Shown here one piece after another: positions 43,740 through 51,454 of a stretch of DNA of 64,000 nucleotides (within the stretch, counting starts at the first letter, position 1; each line of letters opens with the position of its first letter). The notes below the pieces were generated by a model. It was given only the letters and a program-made list of their open reading frames with translations, ran no database searches and was not told where the DNA came from. The DNA is from Streptomyces sp. R44 (lineage in GTDB: Bacteria; Actinomycetota; Actinomycetes; Streptomycetales; Streptomycetaceae): the NCBI RefSeq assembly GCF_041053105.1, contig NZ_CP163444.1, positions 1,116,001-1,180,000 on the forward strand. The letters are read 5' to 3'. A program made the translations under genes and the position numbers.

Positions 43740-45340
43740 CGGGGGCCTCCAGGGGCGGAGTCGGTACGGGGCCGGGGAACGGCCGGGGTGGGAGCGGCGT
43801 CCGGGGAAGCGAGGTCGTCGGCCATGGCGAGGTTGAGGATGGACTCCTCGGTCGCCTCGGCCCGGCCGAGTTCGCCGGTGATGCGGCCGTTCTGCATCAC
43901 CACGACGCGGTCGGCGAGTCCGAGCACCTCGGGGAGTTCGGAGGAGATCACGAGCAGGGCGACGCCGTCCCGTGCCAGGTCGGCGATGATCCGGTAGATC
44001 TCCGCCTTGGCACCGATGTCGATGCCGCGGGTGGGCTCGTCGAGGATCAGGACCTTCGGCCGTCGCAGCAGCCACCGGGCGAGGACGACCTTCTGCTGGT
44101 TGCCTCCGGACAGCTTGCGCACCTCGTGCTCGATGGACGGGGTGCGCACCCTGAGCCGGTCGGAGAACTCCTGGGCGACGGCCTTCTCCTGGCCGCTGCG
44201 GACGAAACGCATCCGGCGCAGCCGGTCCAGGCTGACCAGGGAGGTGTTGTCACGGATGGACCGCTGCAGGAAGAGGGCCTGGGCCTTGCGCTCCTCCGGG
44301 GCCAGGCCGATGCCTGCCCGGATGGCGTCCTTGGGGCTGCGCAGCCGCAGGGGCCGGCCGTGCAGGGTGATCCGTCCGGAGCGCAGGGGGCGGTCGCCGG
44401 CGAGCGCGAGGCCCAGTTCCGAACGCCCGGCGCCCATGAGTCCGGCGAGGGCGACGACCTCTCCGGCCCTGATCCGGAGGCTGATGTCGGTGACGTCGTC
44501 GGTGGTGACGCCGTCCAGTTCCAGGACGACTTCGTCCCGGGCGACGTCCTGGCGTACGAACAGCGAGGAGAGGTCGCGGCCGACCATCATCCGTACGACT
44601 TCGCTCTCGGTGGTGTGCGCGGCGTCGAGGACGCCGGCGGAGGCGCCGTCGCGGAGTACCGCGATCCGGTCCGCGAGGCGGAAGATCTCCTTCATGCGGT
44701 GGGAGACGTAGATGATCGCGATGCCCTGGGCGCGCAGCCGGTCGATCAGGGCGAACAGGGCCTCGGCTTCGTTCTCCGCGAGCGAGGAGGTCGGCTCGTC
44801 GAAGGCGATGACCTTGGCCTCGCCGGTGAGGGCGCGCAGGATCTCCACCAACTGGCGCTGGGCCGGGGTCAGTTCGGAACCGAGTTGATCGGGGTCGATG
44901 ACCTTCTCGAAGCCGAGCCGTGCCAGGTCGGCGGTGATCCTGTGGCGCAGTTCGGCGCGGTCGAGGCGCCGGCCGGCCTTGCGGGGCAGGGATCCGGCGT
45001 AGACGTTCTCCGCCACGGAGACGTGCGGGATGATCTCCGGCTCCTGCGGGATGATGCGGATCCCGGCCTTGCGCGCGTCCTGCGGCGAGCCGAACGAGAC
45101 CGGTGCGCCGTCGAGGAGGATGCGGCCTTCGGTGGGCTGGTGGTCGCCGGTGAGGATCTTCAGCAGCGTGGACTTGCCCGCACCGTTCTCGCCCATGAGG
45201 GCGGTGACCTGCCCCGGGAGGAAGGTCAGGGTGACGCCGCCCAGGGCCTGGACGGCGCCGAAGCGCTTGGTGATGTTCTCGACGGCGACACCGGCGCCTG
45301 GGGCCGCCGGCGTGGGGGGTCGGGTGCCTGGTGTGGTCAT
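43736..45340 (-). CDS. Sugar ABC transporter ATP-binding protein, RbsA type
   Basis: Double-ATPase subunit of the CUT2 importer, 534 residues. The first half has Walker A GENGAGKST, signature LTPAQRQLVEILRAL and Walker B VIAFDEPTSSL. The second half has the degenerate Walker A GLMGAGRSE typical of the family, signature LSGGNQQKVVLARWL and ILDEPTRGID. The true start is ATG 45340; the open frame upstream to 45508 lies in the gap after the binding-protein gene. It is translationally coupled to the permease. Confidence 0.93.
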   Translation of the reverse strand: MTTPGTRPPTPAAPGAGVAVENITKRFGAVQALGGVTLTFLPGQVTALMGENGAGKSTLLKILTGDHQPTEGRILLDGAPVSFGSPQDARKAGIRIIPQEPEIIPHVSVAENVYAGSLPRKAGRRLDRAELRHRITADLARLGFEKVIDPDQLGSELTPAQRQLVEILRALTGEAKVIAFDEPTSSLAENEAEALFALIDRLRAQGIAIIYVSHRMKEIFRLADRIAVLRDGASAGVLDAAHTTESEVVRMMVGRDLSSLFVRQDVARDEVVLELDGVTTDDVTDISLRIRAGEVVALAGLMGAGRSELGLALAGDRPLRSGRITLHGRPLRLRSPKDAIRAGIGLAPEERKAQALFLQRSIRDNTSLVSLDRLRRMRFVRSGQEKAVAQEFSDRLRVRTPSIEHEVRKLSGGNQQKVVLARWLLRRPKVLILDEPTRGIDIGAKAEIYRIIADLARDGVALLVISSELPEVLGLADRVVVMQNGRITGELGRAEATEESILNLAMADDLASPDAAPTPAVPRPRTDSAPGGPR

Positions 45341-45452
45341 GCTGGCCTCACGGGCTGGAGGGACGGGGAGGGAGCGCCGGGTGCTGGGGGCCGGTGCGGC
45401 GAGCGGGCGTGCCGTCGCACCGGCGCTGGGGCTGTCCGGAAGGTAGCGCCGT

Positions 45453-45467
45453 CTGCCCGGAGGGCAG
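45453..45467 (-). other. Intercistronic hairpin after binding-protein gene
   Basis: CTGCCC-gga-GGGCAG starts ten bases beyond the binding-protein stop. A second inverted repeat (GCCGGTGCG/CGCACCGGC, 45390-45424) follows. Such structures commonly let the binding protein be made in excess over the transporter. Confidence 0.5.
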
Positions 45468-45477
45468 GGGCCTCGGC

Positions 45478-46530
45478 TCAGCCGCAGGTGACTCCGGCGG
45501 ACTTCCAAGTGGAGGCGTCGACCATCGTGGTCGGGGCGAAGGCTTCCTTGGGGAAGGCCTTGCCGTTCTTGAGCTTGTCGTACATCGTCTGCACGGCCAG
45601 GGCGCCGACGTCCTTGCCGTTGATGAACAGCGCGGCCTTCATGCCGGAAGGCTTGCCGGAGCTCCAGTTCTTGCAGGCCAGGTAGGCCCCGAGGCCCACG
45701 CCGATGACGTCGTCGGCCTTGAAGCCGGCGTTCTCCAGTGCGGTGACCCCGCCCTGGACGTTCTCGTCGTTGCAGCCCCAGACCACCCAGTGCTTGACGC
45801 TCGGGTTCGCGGTGATCGTGGCCGCGATCTTGTCCTGGGCGCCGGTGGGGCTGTTGTCCGTGGGGACGTCGATGTTCTGCACCGTGGCGCCGGAGCCGGC
45901 GGCGAAGGCCTCCTTGGACGCCTTGACGCGGTCGGTGCAGACGGTCACGTCCTGCTTCCAGGCGGAGATGGTGCGGGTCTCCGCGGGGTTCCAGCCGGCC
46001 TTCTTGAACTCCGCGGCGGCGCGCTTGCCGACCTCACCGCCCATCTGGGCACCGCTGAAGCCGATCCGGGGCACCAGGGCGTCGGCGGCGCAGGAGGACG
46101 GGTCCGGTCCGGTCGTACAGATCTGGTCGTCGGAGGTGAGCAGGGCGACCTTGGCGTCCTTGGCGATCTGGGCGACCTGGGGCCCGACGGCGGGGTCGGG
46201 GACGACGACGATCAGGCCGTTGCTCTTCTGCGAGATCGCCGACTGGGCCTCGCTGACGGTCTTGTTGGCGTCGGTGCCGAGGTTGACGACCTTCAGGTCG
46301 ATGCCGAGCTCGTCCGCCTTGGCCTTGGCGCCGGCCGCCTCACCGACGAAGTACTCCTGGTCGCCCTGCTTCTGGAGGTAGGTCAGGCTTATCTTGCCGT
46401 CGACCTTGGCGACGTCCGCGCCCCCCGAGCCGACGGCCTGCTGGCCGCTGGAGCAGGAGGTCAGTGCGAGGACGGAGGCCAGGCCCAGTACGGCTGCTGC
46501 CATCGGCCGGCGGTGGTGCTCAGTGAACAT
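45478..46530 (-). CDS. Sugar ABC transporter substrate-binding lipoprotein, RbsB type
   Basis: Periplasmic-binding-protein-1 type lipoprotein, 350 residues, the monosaccharide receptor of the CUT2 importer. Lipobox ALTSC, mature part starting CSSGQQ. The body shows DAQSAISQKSNGLIVVVPDPAVG-type helices, here TVSEAQSAISQKSNGLIVVVPD, and VKHWVVWGCNDENVQGGVTALENAG near 250. AAGGGG precedes ATG 46530. The extra Cys residues (DQICTTGPDPSSCAAD and GVTCG at the C-terminus) suggest disulfides. It is divergent from the SMP-30 gene across a 681-base promoter region. Confidence 0.92.
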   Translation of the reverse strand: MFTEHHRRPMAAAVLGLASVLALTSCSSGQQAVGSGGADVAKVDGKISLTYLQKQGDQEYFVGEAAGAKAKADELGIDLKVVNLGTDANKTVSEAQSAISQKSNGLIVVVPDPAVGPQVAQIAKDAKVALLTSDDQICTTGPDPSSCAADALVPRIGFSGAQMGGEVGKRAAAEFKKAGWNPAETRTISAWKQDVTVCTDRVKASKEAFAAGSGATVQNIDVPTDNSPTGAQDKIAATITANPSVKHWVVWGCNDENVQGGVTALENAGFKADDVIGVGLGAYLACKNWSSGKPSGMKAALFINGKDVGALAVQTMYDKLKNGKAFPKEAFAPTTMVDASTWKSAGVTCG

Positions 46531-46674
46531 GTCATTCCCCTTGCTCGGACGGGCCGCGCACGGCCGACCGGTGAGGTGCAGAAACAGATGGGCTCGCGGA
46601 GGGTCGCGGGAGGGAGGGGGGAACGAAGGGTTCCGGTCCCGTCCGACGACGGTGCGAGAGGGGCGACCAGGCAC

Positions 46675-46733
46675 TTCTGTGGGGTGTCGAAGTCACCACA
46701 ATCAGTCGTCAATCAGCTCGACGCCCCACAGAA
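46675..46733. repeat. 16-bp inverted repeat in the divergent promoter region
   Basis: TTCTGTGGGGTGTCGA (46675-46690) and TCGACGCCCCACAGAA (46718-46733) pair at 15 of 16 positions across a 27-base spacer, about 150 bases upstream of the binding-protein gene. It could be a structured leader, a regulator site pair or a remnant of a small mobile element. The rest of 46531-47211 contains only the two operator sites listed separately. Confidence 0.6.
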
Positions 46734-47031
46734 AATCGCTGTTTCGATCAAAAGTCAACAGTGCATCCGTGGGGTTTCGGATCCATGCGCCGCCGTTACC
46801 GGGACTCAACCTGGAGGGCTGACATGGCAATCGCTTACTGCGCGGACGATCGGCTCAGCCGTCCATCAGGATGTTGAATTTTGTTGGACTGACGAAAGGC
46901 GCTGGCACTCAGGTACATGGCTACCTCTGAGGTGCAGAGGGGCTGGGGACGGTCGGTGTGCCGGCGCTCGCTCGGCGACCACGACCACATGAGGCGGTCC
47001 TCGGAAGTGACGGAGGACGATCACCTCGCGG

Positions 47032-47045
47032 TGTTTGCGCAAAAA
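47032..47045. promoter_or_regulatory. LacI-type operator, weaker copy
   Basis: TGTTTGCGCAAAAA in the divergent region between the CUT2 importer and the SMP-30 gene; matches the window consensus in the left half only. Confidence 0.4.
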
Positions 47046-47178
47046 GTACCTTGCCCCCGCCGAGCCCGACAGTCCCGAATGCATCACGTCACACAGCCGG
47101 GATGGCCGCCCCACCGCAGCACCGGCAGGTCCGCGTCTCGAAGATCTTGAGGGGGACTATTTACAGGGGTTAGCCGAA

Positions 47179-47192
47179 TGGTTACGTTAACA
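47179..47192. promoter_or_regulatory. LacI-type operator directly before SMP-30 gene
   Basis: TGGTTACGTTAACA (reverse complement TGTTAACGTAACCA) lies 20 bases before the ATG and just upstream of the AAGGAG site. Bound protein would block transcription of the lactonase gene. Confidence 0.5.
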
Positions 47193-47211
47193 CCGAGCAA
47201 GGAGACTTCAT

Positions 47212-48135
47212 ATGCGCCACCTGAGGGCCCGTCCCTGCAGCCCGGATCCCGGCAGGCTCTGCGAGGGCCCCCTATGGGATCCCGCCGTGCAGGAGCTGCT
47301 GTGGGTCGACATCACCGCCGGCCTCGTCCACCGGGGCAGCCTGGTTCCGTTCGCCGACGGCAGCGGTCTGCCCGACTTACTGCCCCGCGTCACGCTCGCC
47401 CCCGGCGGCCCGGTCGGCGCCGTCCTGCCGAGCCGCAGCGGCGCGCTGATCGCCACGGTGTCCACGTCCGTCGTGAGGATCGACGACAGCGGCCGGTGCG
47501 AGGAGTTCGCCTCCCTGCCCCTCTTCCCTGACGGCGTGCGGCGACGGTTCCACGGCGCCGCGTGTGACCCGCACGGACGTCTCCTCGCGGCCGCCATGCC
47601 GTCCGACACGACCGAGGGAGCCGGCTCGCTGTACCAACTCGGCCCGGACGGCCTGCGGGTGCTGCTCGACTCCGTGACCCTTTCCCACGGTCTCGGCTGG
47701 AGCCCCGACGGCTCCCTGATGTACTACGCCGACGGCGCGACCGGCCGAGTCGACGTGTTCGACTACGACGTCGCGACCGGAACTCCCGGCGGCCGACGGC
47801 CGTTCGCCTCGATCGACGGCGGTGCGCCGGACGGTCTGACCGTCGACCGGGACGGCAGTGTCTGGGTCGCGGTCCGGGGTGCGGGGCAGGTTCGCGCCTT
47901 CGCACCCGACGGCACCTGTCACACCGTCGTGCACGTCGGCACCTCGCACGTGTCCGGTGTCGTCTTCGCCGGCCCCGCCCTCGACACCCTCGTGATCACG
48001 ACGGCGACCGAAGGACTGACCCGGCAGCAGCTGGACGAAGAGCGCCACGCCGGACGGCTGTTCGTCTGCCGTCCGGGCACCGCCGGGCTTCCGGCCGTGC
48101 CGTTCGACGATCTCGTCCCCCAGGAGACGGCATGA
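47212..48135 (+). CDS. SMP-30/gluconolactonase family sugar lactonase
   Basis: Six-bladed-propeller calcium or zinc-dependent lactonase, 307 residues, hydrolysing sugar lactones made by a dehydrogenase. Family marks are CEGPLWDPAVQELLWVDITAG (metal-binding Glu near 18), RRRFHGAACDPHGRLLAAAM and VTLSHGLGWSPDGSLMYYADGATGRVDVFDYD with the Asn/Asp ligands. AAGGAG lies eight bases before the ATG. Codon 56 is a TTA, so translation may depend on the developmental tRNA BldA. The stop overlaps a short reading frame as ATGA, the sign of a former operon partner. Together with the divergent importer it suggests oxidative breakdown of an aldose. Confidence 0.9.
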   Translation: MRHLRARPCSPDPGRLCEGPLWDPAVQELLWVDITAGLVHRGSLVPFADGSGLPDLLPRVTLAPGGPVGAVLPSRSGALIATVSTSVVRIDDSGRCEEFASLPLFPDGVRRRFHGAACDPHGRLLAAAMPSDTTEGAGSLYQLGPDGLRVLLDSVTLSHGLGWSPDGSLMYYADGATGRVDVFDYDVATGTPGGRRPFASIDGGAPDGLTVDRDGSVWVAVRGAGQVRAFAPDGTCHTVVHVGTSHVSGVVFAGPALDTLVITTATEGLTRQQLDEERHAGRLFVCRPGTAGLPAVPFDDLVPQETA

Positions 48136-48185
48136 CCGCCCTCTCGGCCGCACGCGCCGCCGCGCCCGTGGTGGCGAGGCGCTGA
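48132..48185 (+). pseudogene. Truncated 17-codon remnant after the lactonase gene
   Basis: A start codon overlapping the lactonase stop (ATGA) opens a frame of only 17 codons, MTALSAARAAAPVVARR, before a stop. The coupling suggests that a full gene once followed; nothing recognisable continues in this frame. Confidence 0.4.
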
Positions 48186-48280
48186 TTCGGCCGCTCCGCG
48201 GGACTCCCCTAGGCCACTAAGACGAGCCACGGTGTGGCGACACCGAAACGTCCCCGCACGAACGCCTGGAAGTGGTGCAC

Positions 48281-48367
48281 ATGGCCGCCGCAACAACCGC
48301 TCCCACACCCCCCGGTTCCCTCAAGCGCATCGTCGCCGCGAGTCTCATCGGCACGACCATCGAGTGA
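48281..48367 (+). pseudogene. Remnant of a metabolite:H+ symporter (MHS family MFS) gene
   Basis: The first 28 codons read MAAATTAPTPPGSLKRIVAA followed by SLIGTTIE, the typical N-terminus and first helix of MHS permeases (usually continuing TIEWYDFF). Here the Trp codon is TGA (48365-48367), followed in frame by Tyr-Asp-Asn and then unrelated sequence. The gene is destroyed by the nonsense codon and loss of its remainder. The IS element lies 94 bases further on. Confidence 0.65.
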
Positions 48368-48460
48368 TACGACAACTCATCGGGCCAGAGCTACGACCTG
48401 CGCTTTCTCCCCCATGGCCCCCCTGAAGTCAGCACCGAACCAGCACGGGAAAGTCTCGTG

Positions 48461-48487
48461 CTAGTGCCGCATCAGGCAACGTTCGCC
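48461..48487 (+). repeat. IS left terminal inverted repeat
   Basis: Starts CTAGTGCCGCATCAGGCAAC and ends GTTCGCC. It matches the complement of the right end at 26 of 27 positions. Confidence 0.9.
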
Positions 48488-48552
48488 TCGCTGGTGGAGC
48501 ACGGAGGAGTAAATCGGTGGGGTGATACAGGGGAATCTGCCACGATCGCCAG

Positions 48553-48918
48553 ATGGGTGCATTGGATGCAGTGGCAGGCAGGGTTGCCGGCGGGGCCACC
48601 GTGGCGTTCCGGCCCAGCGGCTCCTCGATGGTCCCGCTGATACGCAGTCGGCAGCAGGTGGTCGTTGCTCCGGTCGACCCGTCGAAGTTGGAGGTCGGGG
48701 ACATCGTCCTCGCCCGTGTCGCCGGGACGGTGTACTTGCACTTGGTGTCGTCCGTGGACCCCGCCAGGAAGCGGGTGCAGATCAGTAACAACCGTGGCCT
48801 CGTCAACGGCTGGACCAGCCACGATCGTGTCTTTGGTATCTGTGTGGCAGTCGGCGGCGTCGCCAGGTCAAAGGTCGCGGGCAAGACGCTCGCGACCGAC
48901 TCCAACGGCTCCTCCTGA
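48553..48918 (+). CDS. S24/S26 peptidase-fold protein inside the IS
   Basis: Small soluble protein, 121 residues, resembling the LexA/signal-peptidase fold. FRPSGSSMVPLI (near 19-30) has the GxSMxP motif with the nucleophilic Ser, and KLEVGDIVLARVAGTVYLHLV is the next conserved strand. The position where a catalytic Lys is expected (KRVQISNN) is not clearly conserved, so activity is uncertain. There is no membrane anchor. It lies on the transposase strand, 34 bases before it, within the terminal repeats, so it moves with the element. It could be a repressor-like regulator of transposition or a captured passenger. Confidence 0.65.
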   Translation: MGALDAVAGRVAGGATVAFRPSGSSMVPLIRSRQQVVVAPVDPSKLEVGDIVLARVAGTVYLHLVSSVDPARKRVQISNNRGLVNGWTSHDRVFGICVAVGGVARSKVAGKTLATDSNGSS

Positions 48919-48952
48919 ACCTGACGCTCCAGCGGCATCGGGCCGCCAAGCT

Positions 48953-50009
48953 ATGCGGGTGGCAGAACGAGTGCGCGTTCGCGAGATCGATGACGACGAG
49001 GGCCGGCGGTTACTGCGGATAGTCCGCAGAGGCACGGGCTCGGTGGTGACCTGGCGGCGCGCGCAGATGGTACTGCTGTCCGCTCAGGGCATGCCGGTGG
49101 CGAAGATCGCCGAGGTGTCGTTCACCAGTGACGACCGGGTCCGCGACGTGATCCACAACTTCAACGCCGACGGCTTCGACTCGCTCTACCCCAAGTACTC
49201 CGGCGGCCGGCCGAAGACATTCACGCTGCCCGAGCGCCGCGAGATCAAGAAGATCGCCAAGTCCAAGCCGACCGAGCACGATCTGCCGTTCTCAACCTGG
49301 AGCCTGACCAAACTGGCCGACTTCCTGGTCGCCGAGGAGGTGGTCGACGACATCAGCCACGAGGGCCTGCGCCTTCTGCTCCGCGAGGAGGGCGTCTCCT
49401 TTCAACGCCTGAAGGTTGGAAGACCTCCCGTGATCCGGACTACGCGGTCAAGAAGGCCCGCGTGGAGCATCTCTACGCGATCGCCGACGGTGAGGTCACA
49501 GCCGAGGACGGCGGGCCCGACGTCGTCTTCTGCATGGACGAGTTCGGGCCGCTCAACCTGATGCCGCACCCCGGGCGGCAGTGGGCCGAGCGCGGCGGCA
49601 GGCACAAGGACCCCGATCGTGAGCCCCGCCGCCGGCGCCGGGCGACCTACAACCGCTACGGCGGGGTGCGGCACTTGTTTGCCGCCCTGGACCTGGCCAA
49701 GGACAAGCTCTACGGCCACGTCAAACCGCTCAAGCGACGCACGCAGTTCCTGGAGTTCTGCCGCTACCTGCGCACCCTCTACCCTCCGACGGTGCGGATC
49801 GCGATCGTCTGCGACAACTTCTCGCCGCACCTGGCCACGAAGAAGTGTCAGCGGGTCGGTACCTGGGCGGCAGCGAACAACGTTGAGATCGCCTACACGC
49901 CGACCACAAGGAACAGGGCAGCATGATCCGCCGCTACATCATCTGGCGAAACCGCCACGCCGACGACCGGCACCTCCGCGCCGTCGTCGACAGGGCAAAC
50001 GTTGCCTGA
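48953..50009 (+). pseudogene. IS630 family transposase, frameshifted and internally deleted
   Basis: N-terminal helix-turn-helix part (MRVAERVRVREIDDDEGRRL...VSFQRLK) ends near 49415, where one base is missing. The protein continues one frame back with TWKTSRDPDYA-like sequence and the catalytic core VVFCMDEFGP (first Asp) and IAIVCDNFSPH (second Asp). At about 49905 the sequence jumps from IAYTPT directly to HKEQGSMIRRYIIWRN, again out of frame. The intervening segment that in relatives carries SSWLNRIE with the catalytic Glu is gone. The DDE triad is therefore incomplete and the enzyme cannot be active. Codon 20 is TTA. Confidence 0.85.
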
Positions 50010-50020
50010 TGCGGCACTAG
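49994..50020 (-). repeat. IS right terminal inverted repeat
   Basis: Begins GGCAAAC and ends GTTGCCTGATGCGGCACTAG; the last part overlaps the former transposase stop. Confidence 0.9.
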
Positions 50021-50149
50021 CCAGGGCACAGGGAGAAGCTCGCCCGCGCAGAGCACGGGCCGATCAACGGGCCGGAGGGCGATCACTGACAGTAGTGCAC
50101 ACGACCGCCCCGGATCGCCCGTCGCTGAGCTCGCCAGGCAGCCAAACGG

Positions 50150-50199
50150 AACGCGTGATGCCCCCCAGCCGGAGAACCTGGCTGAGGGCATCACGCGTT
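50150..50199 (-). terminator. Terminator after the integrase fragment
   Basis: Outer stem AACGCGTGATGCCC with perfect complement (50186-50199) encloses an inner CAGCC/GGCTG stem. It ends 11 bases before the integrase stop on the minus strand. Confidence 0.85.
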
Positions 50200-50210
50200 C
50201 ACAGGCCGGA

Positions 50211-50876
50211 TCAGGCCGCCTCGACCACCGCCTCGAACTCAAGAGGCAGGTTGAGCTCCGTCTTCATCGTGAAGACGGCATCCATCAGCGACCGCAATCG
50301 GTCGGGAGCGTCGGGCATCACGTGCGCGTAAGTCTGATGGGTGATCTTCGGGTCACGGTGCCCCAGCCACTCGGCCATGTCCGTCACCGGCACCCCCTTC
50401 GACAGGCCGGCGGAGGCGAAGAAGTGGCGCAGCCAGTGCGGTGTGATCCTTCGCGTGATGCCGGCGGCCTTCTTGGCGTTGCGCCAGAGCCGGTCGACGA
50501 GGGAGTACATGAGGATGTCGGTGCCCCCGATCTTGGAGAAGAGGTAGTCCCCCTCCAGCCGGTTCAGCCCCTCCTCCACCCGGAAGGTGCCGTGAAGCCG
50601 GATGTGCTCCTCCACCTTCGCCAGGATCGTGGGCGGCACGGGTATCGCCCTGCCCTCATCAAGATCGCGCCATTTGAGATGGCGGATGCAGTGGGCACGC
50701 CCCCGCCCCTTGGTGATGGCTTTCTGGACCGCGGTCTTCGGTTCCCCGTTCTCGCCGTCCTGCGTCACCTGCCGGTCGACATGGAGCATGGAGCTCTCGA
50801 AGTCGAACTGTTGCAGGGTCACCGCACACGCCGCCCGGCCGAGGAGATCGGGTGCGAGGTCCTCTGCCGCCACCAC
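50211..50876 (-). pseudogene. Tyrosine recombinase (phage-type integrase), N-terminally truncated
   Basis: C-terminal catalytic domain of a tyrosine integrase, 221 residues remaining of the usual 380-420. Visible: TPHWLRHFFASAGLSKGVPVTDMAEWLGHRDPKITHQTYAHV, with His-x-x-Arg, the second His and the nucleophilic Tyr. The N-terminal arm-binding and SAM-like domains are missing. The first catalytic Arg box is degraded to LLGRAACAVTLQQFDFE, where intact relatives have GLRRGEALAV. No tRNA or obvious att duplication is next to it. It is a relic of an integrative element. Confidence 0.75.
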
Positions 50877-51143
50877 CGCAAGCGGATGACGTCGGCCTCC
50901 TCACAGGTCGGCGCTCTTTCCCCGGACGTCCTCCCGGCCAACCACACCTGACGGCTCCAAGACGCTTTGTCCACGAGCCCGGCCCGTCGGCGGTGGCAGG
51001 ATCGTGCACGGTGCGGAGGCAAGAGCATGCCAACGGGGAGTCCTGTGGAGGAGGGGGTTCGCTGCGATGCTTCTGGTGTGGTCGGGGATCTCGTCCCGGG
51101 CACCTCTGAGGAAACGGCGCCGGGCGCCGGGAGGGGAAGAACC

Positions 51144-51344
51144 ATGATGCGTACCGCCACCAGCAAGGCTGCCCGAGGGATCGCGGCGGCGATGCTGACC
51201 GCGCTGGCGACGACAGGGGCGTTCACCGCCCTCGCGGGGAGCGTCACACCGGCGGGCGGTGACGCCGTCGTAGTGGCGGACGGCTGTCTCGACCCCCTGA
51301 GCGCGTGTTGGGTCAACGGCTGGCAGGAGAAGCCGGGCACCTGA
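51144..51344 (+). CDS. Small secreted peptide with two cysteines
   Basis: 66-residue protein starting at tandem ATGs preceded by GAGGGGAAG. An Arg/Lys n-region (MMRTATSKAARG) and hydrophobic core (IAAAMLTALATTGAFTALAG) form a signal peptide. The mature part is about 30 residues, Asp/Gly-rich, with Cys48 and Cys55 spaced C-x6-C and two Trp nearby (ACWVNGW). I do not recognise a family. The next gene on the same strand, 110 bases on, encodes a regulator-like protein without a DNA-binding domain. It could be a signal peptide, a small bacteriocin-like product or an accessory peptide of the nearby lanthipeptide cluster; none is proven. Confidence 0.55.
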   Translation: MMRTATSKAARGIAAAMLTALATTGAFTALAGSVTPAGGDAVVVADGCLDPLSACWVNGWQEKPGT

Positions 51345-51454
51345 TCCTGTGCGGCGTGCCCGCCACGGGGGTGGGTCCAGCGGTCCGGGTGCCGAGCACG
51401 ACGCGGGACCCACCGCCTTTCCAGTACCTCGTCACCGACCGTGGAGCACCGCCG

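Larger units (their letters stand above)
48461..50020 (+). mobile_element. IS630-like insertion element with passenger gene, inactive
   Basis: A 1560-base element bounded by 27-bp terminal inverted repeats that differ at one position. Both ends read CTAG outward, consistent with the TA target of IS630/Tc1-mariner elements. It contains a small peptidase-fold gene (48553-48918) and a transposase pseudogene (48953-50009). It sits in decayed DNA between a broken symporter gene and a broken integrase gene. Confidence 0.85.

Noticed and set aside
42486..45685. Long plus-strand frames opposite the CUT2 importer genes
   Set aside because: Minus-strand genes have complete RbsA/RbsC motifs, lipobox and coupled starts; the plus frames have no recognisable features.
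49400..49430. Programmed -1 frameshift in the transposase
   Set aside because: The shift has the right direction, but no slippery heptamer is visible and a second, disabling deletion follows at about 49905, so simple decay is more likely.
50021..50210. tRNA gene or attachment site beside the integrase
   Set aside because: No cloverleaf or tRNA-like 3' end could be found; the only structure is the terminator hairpin.
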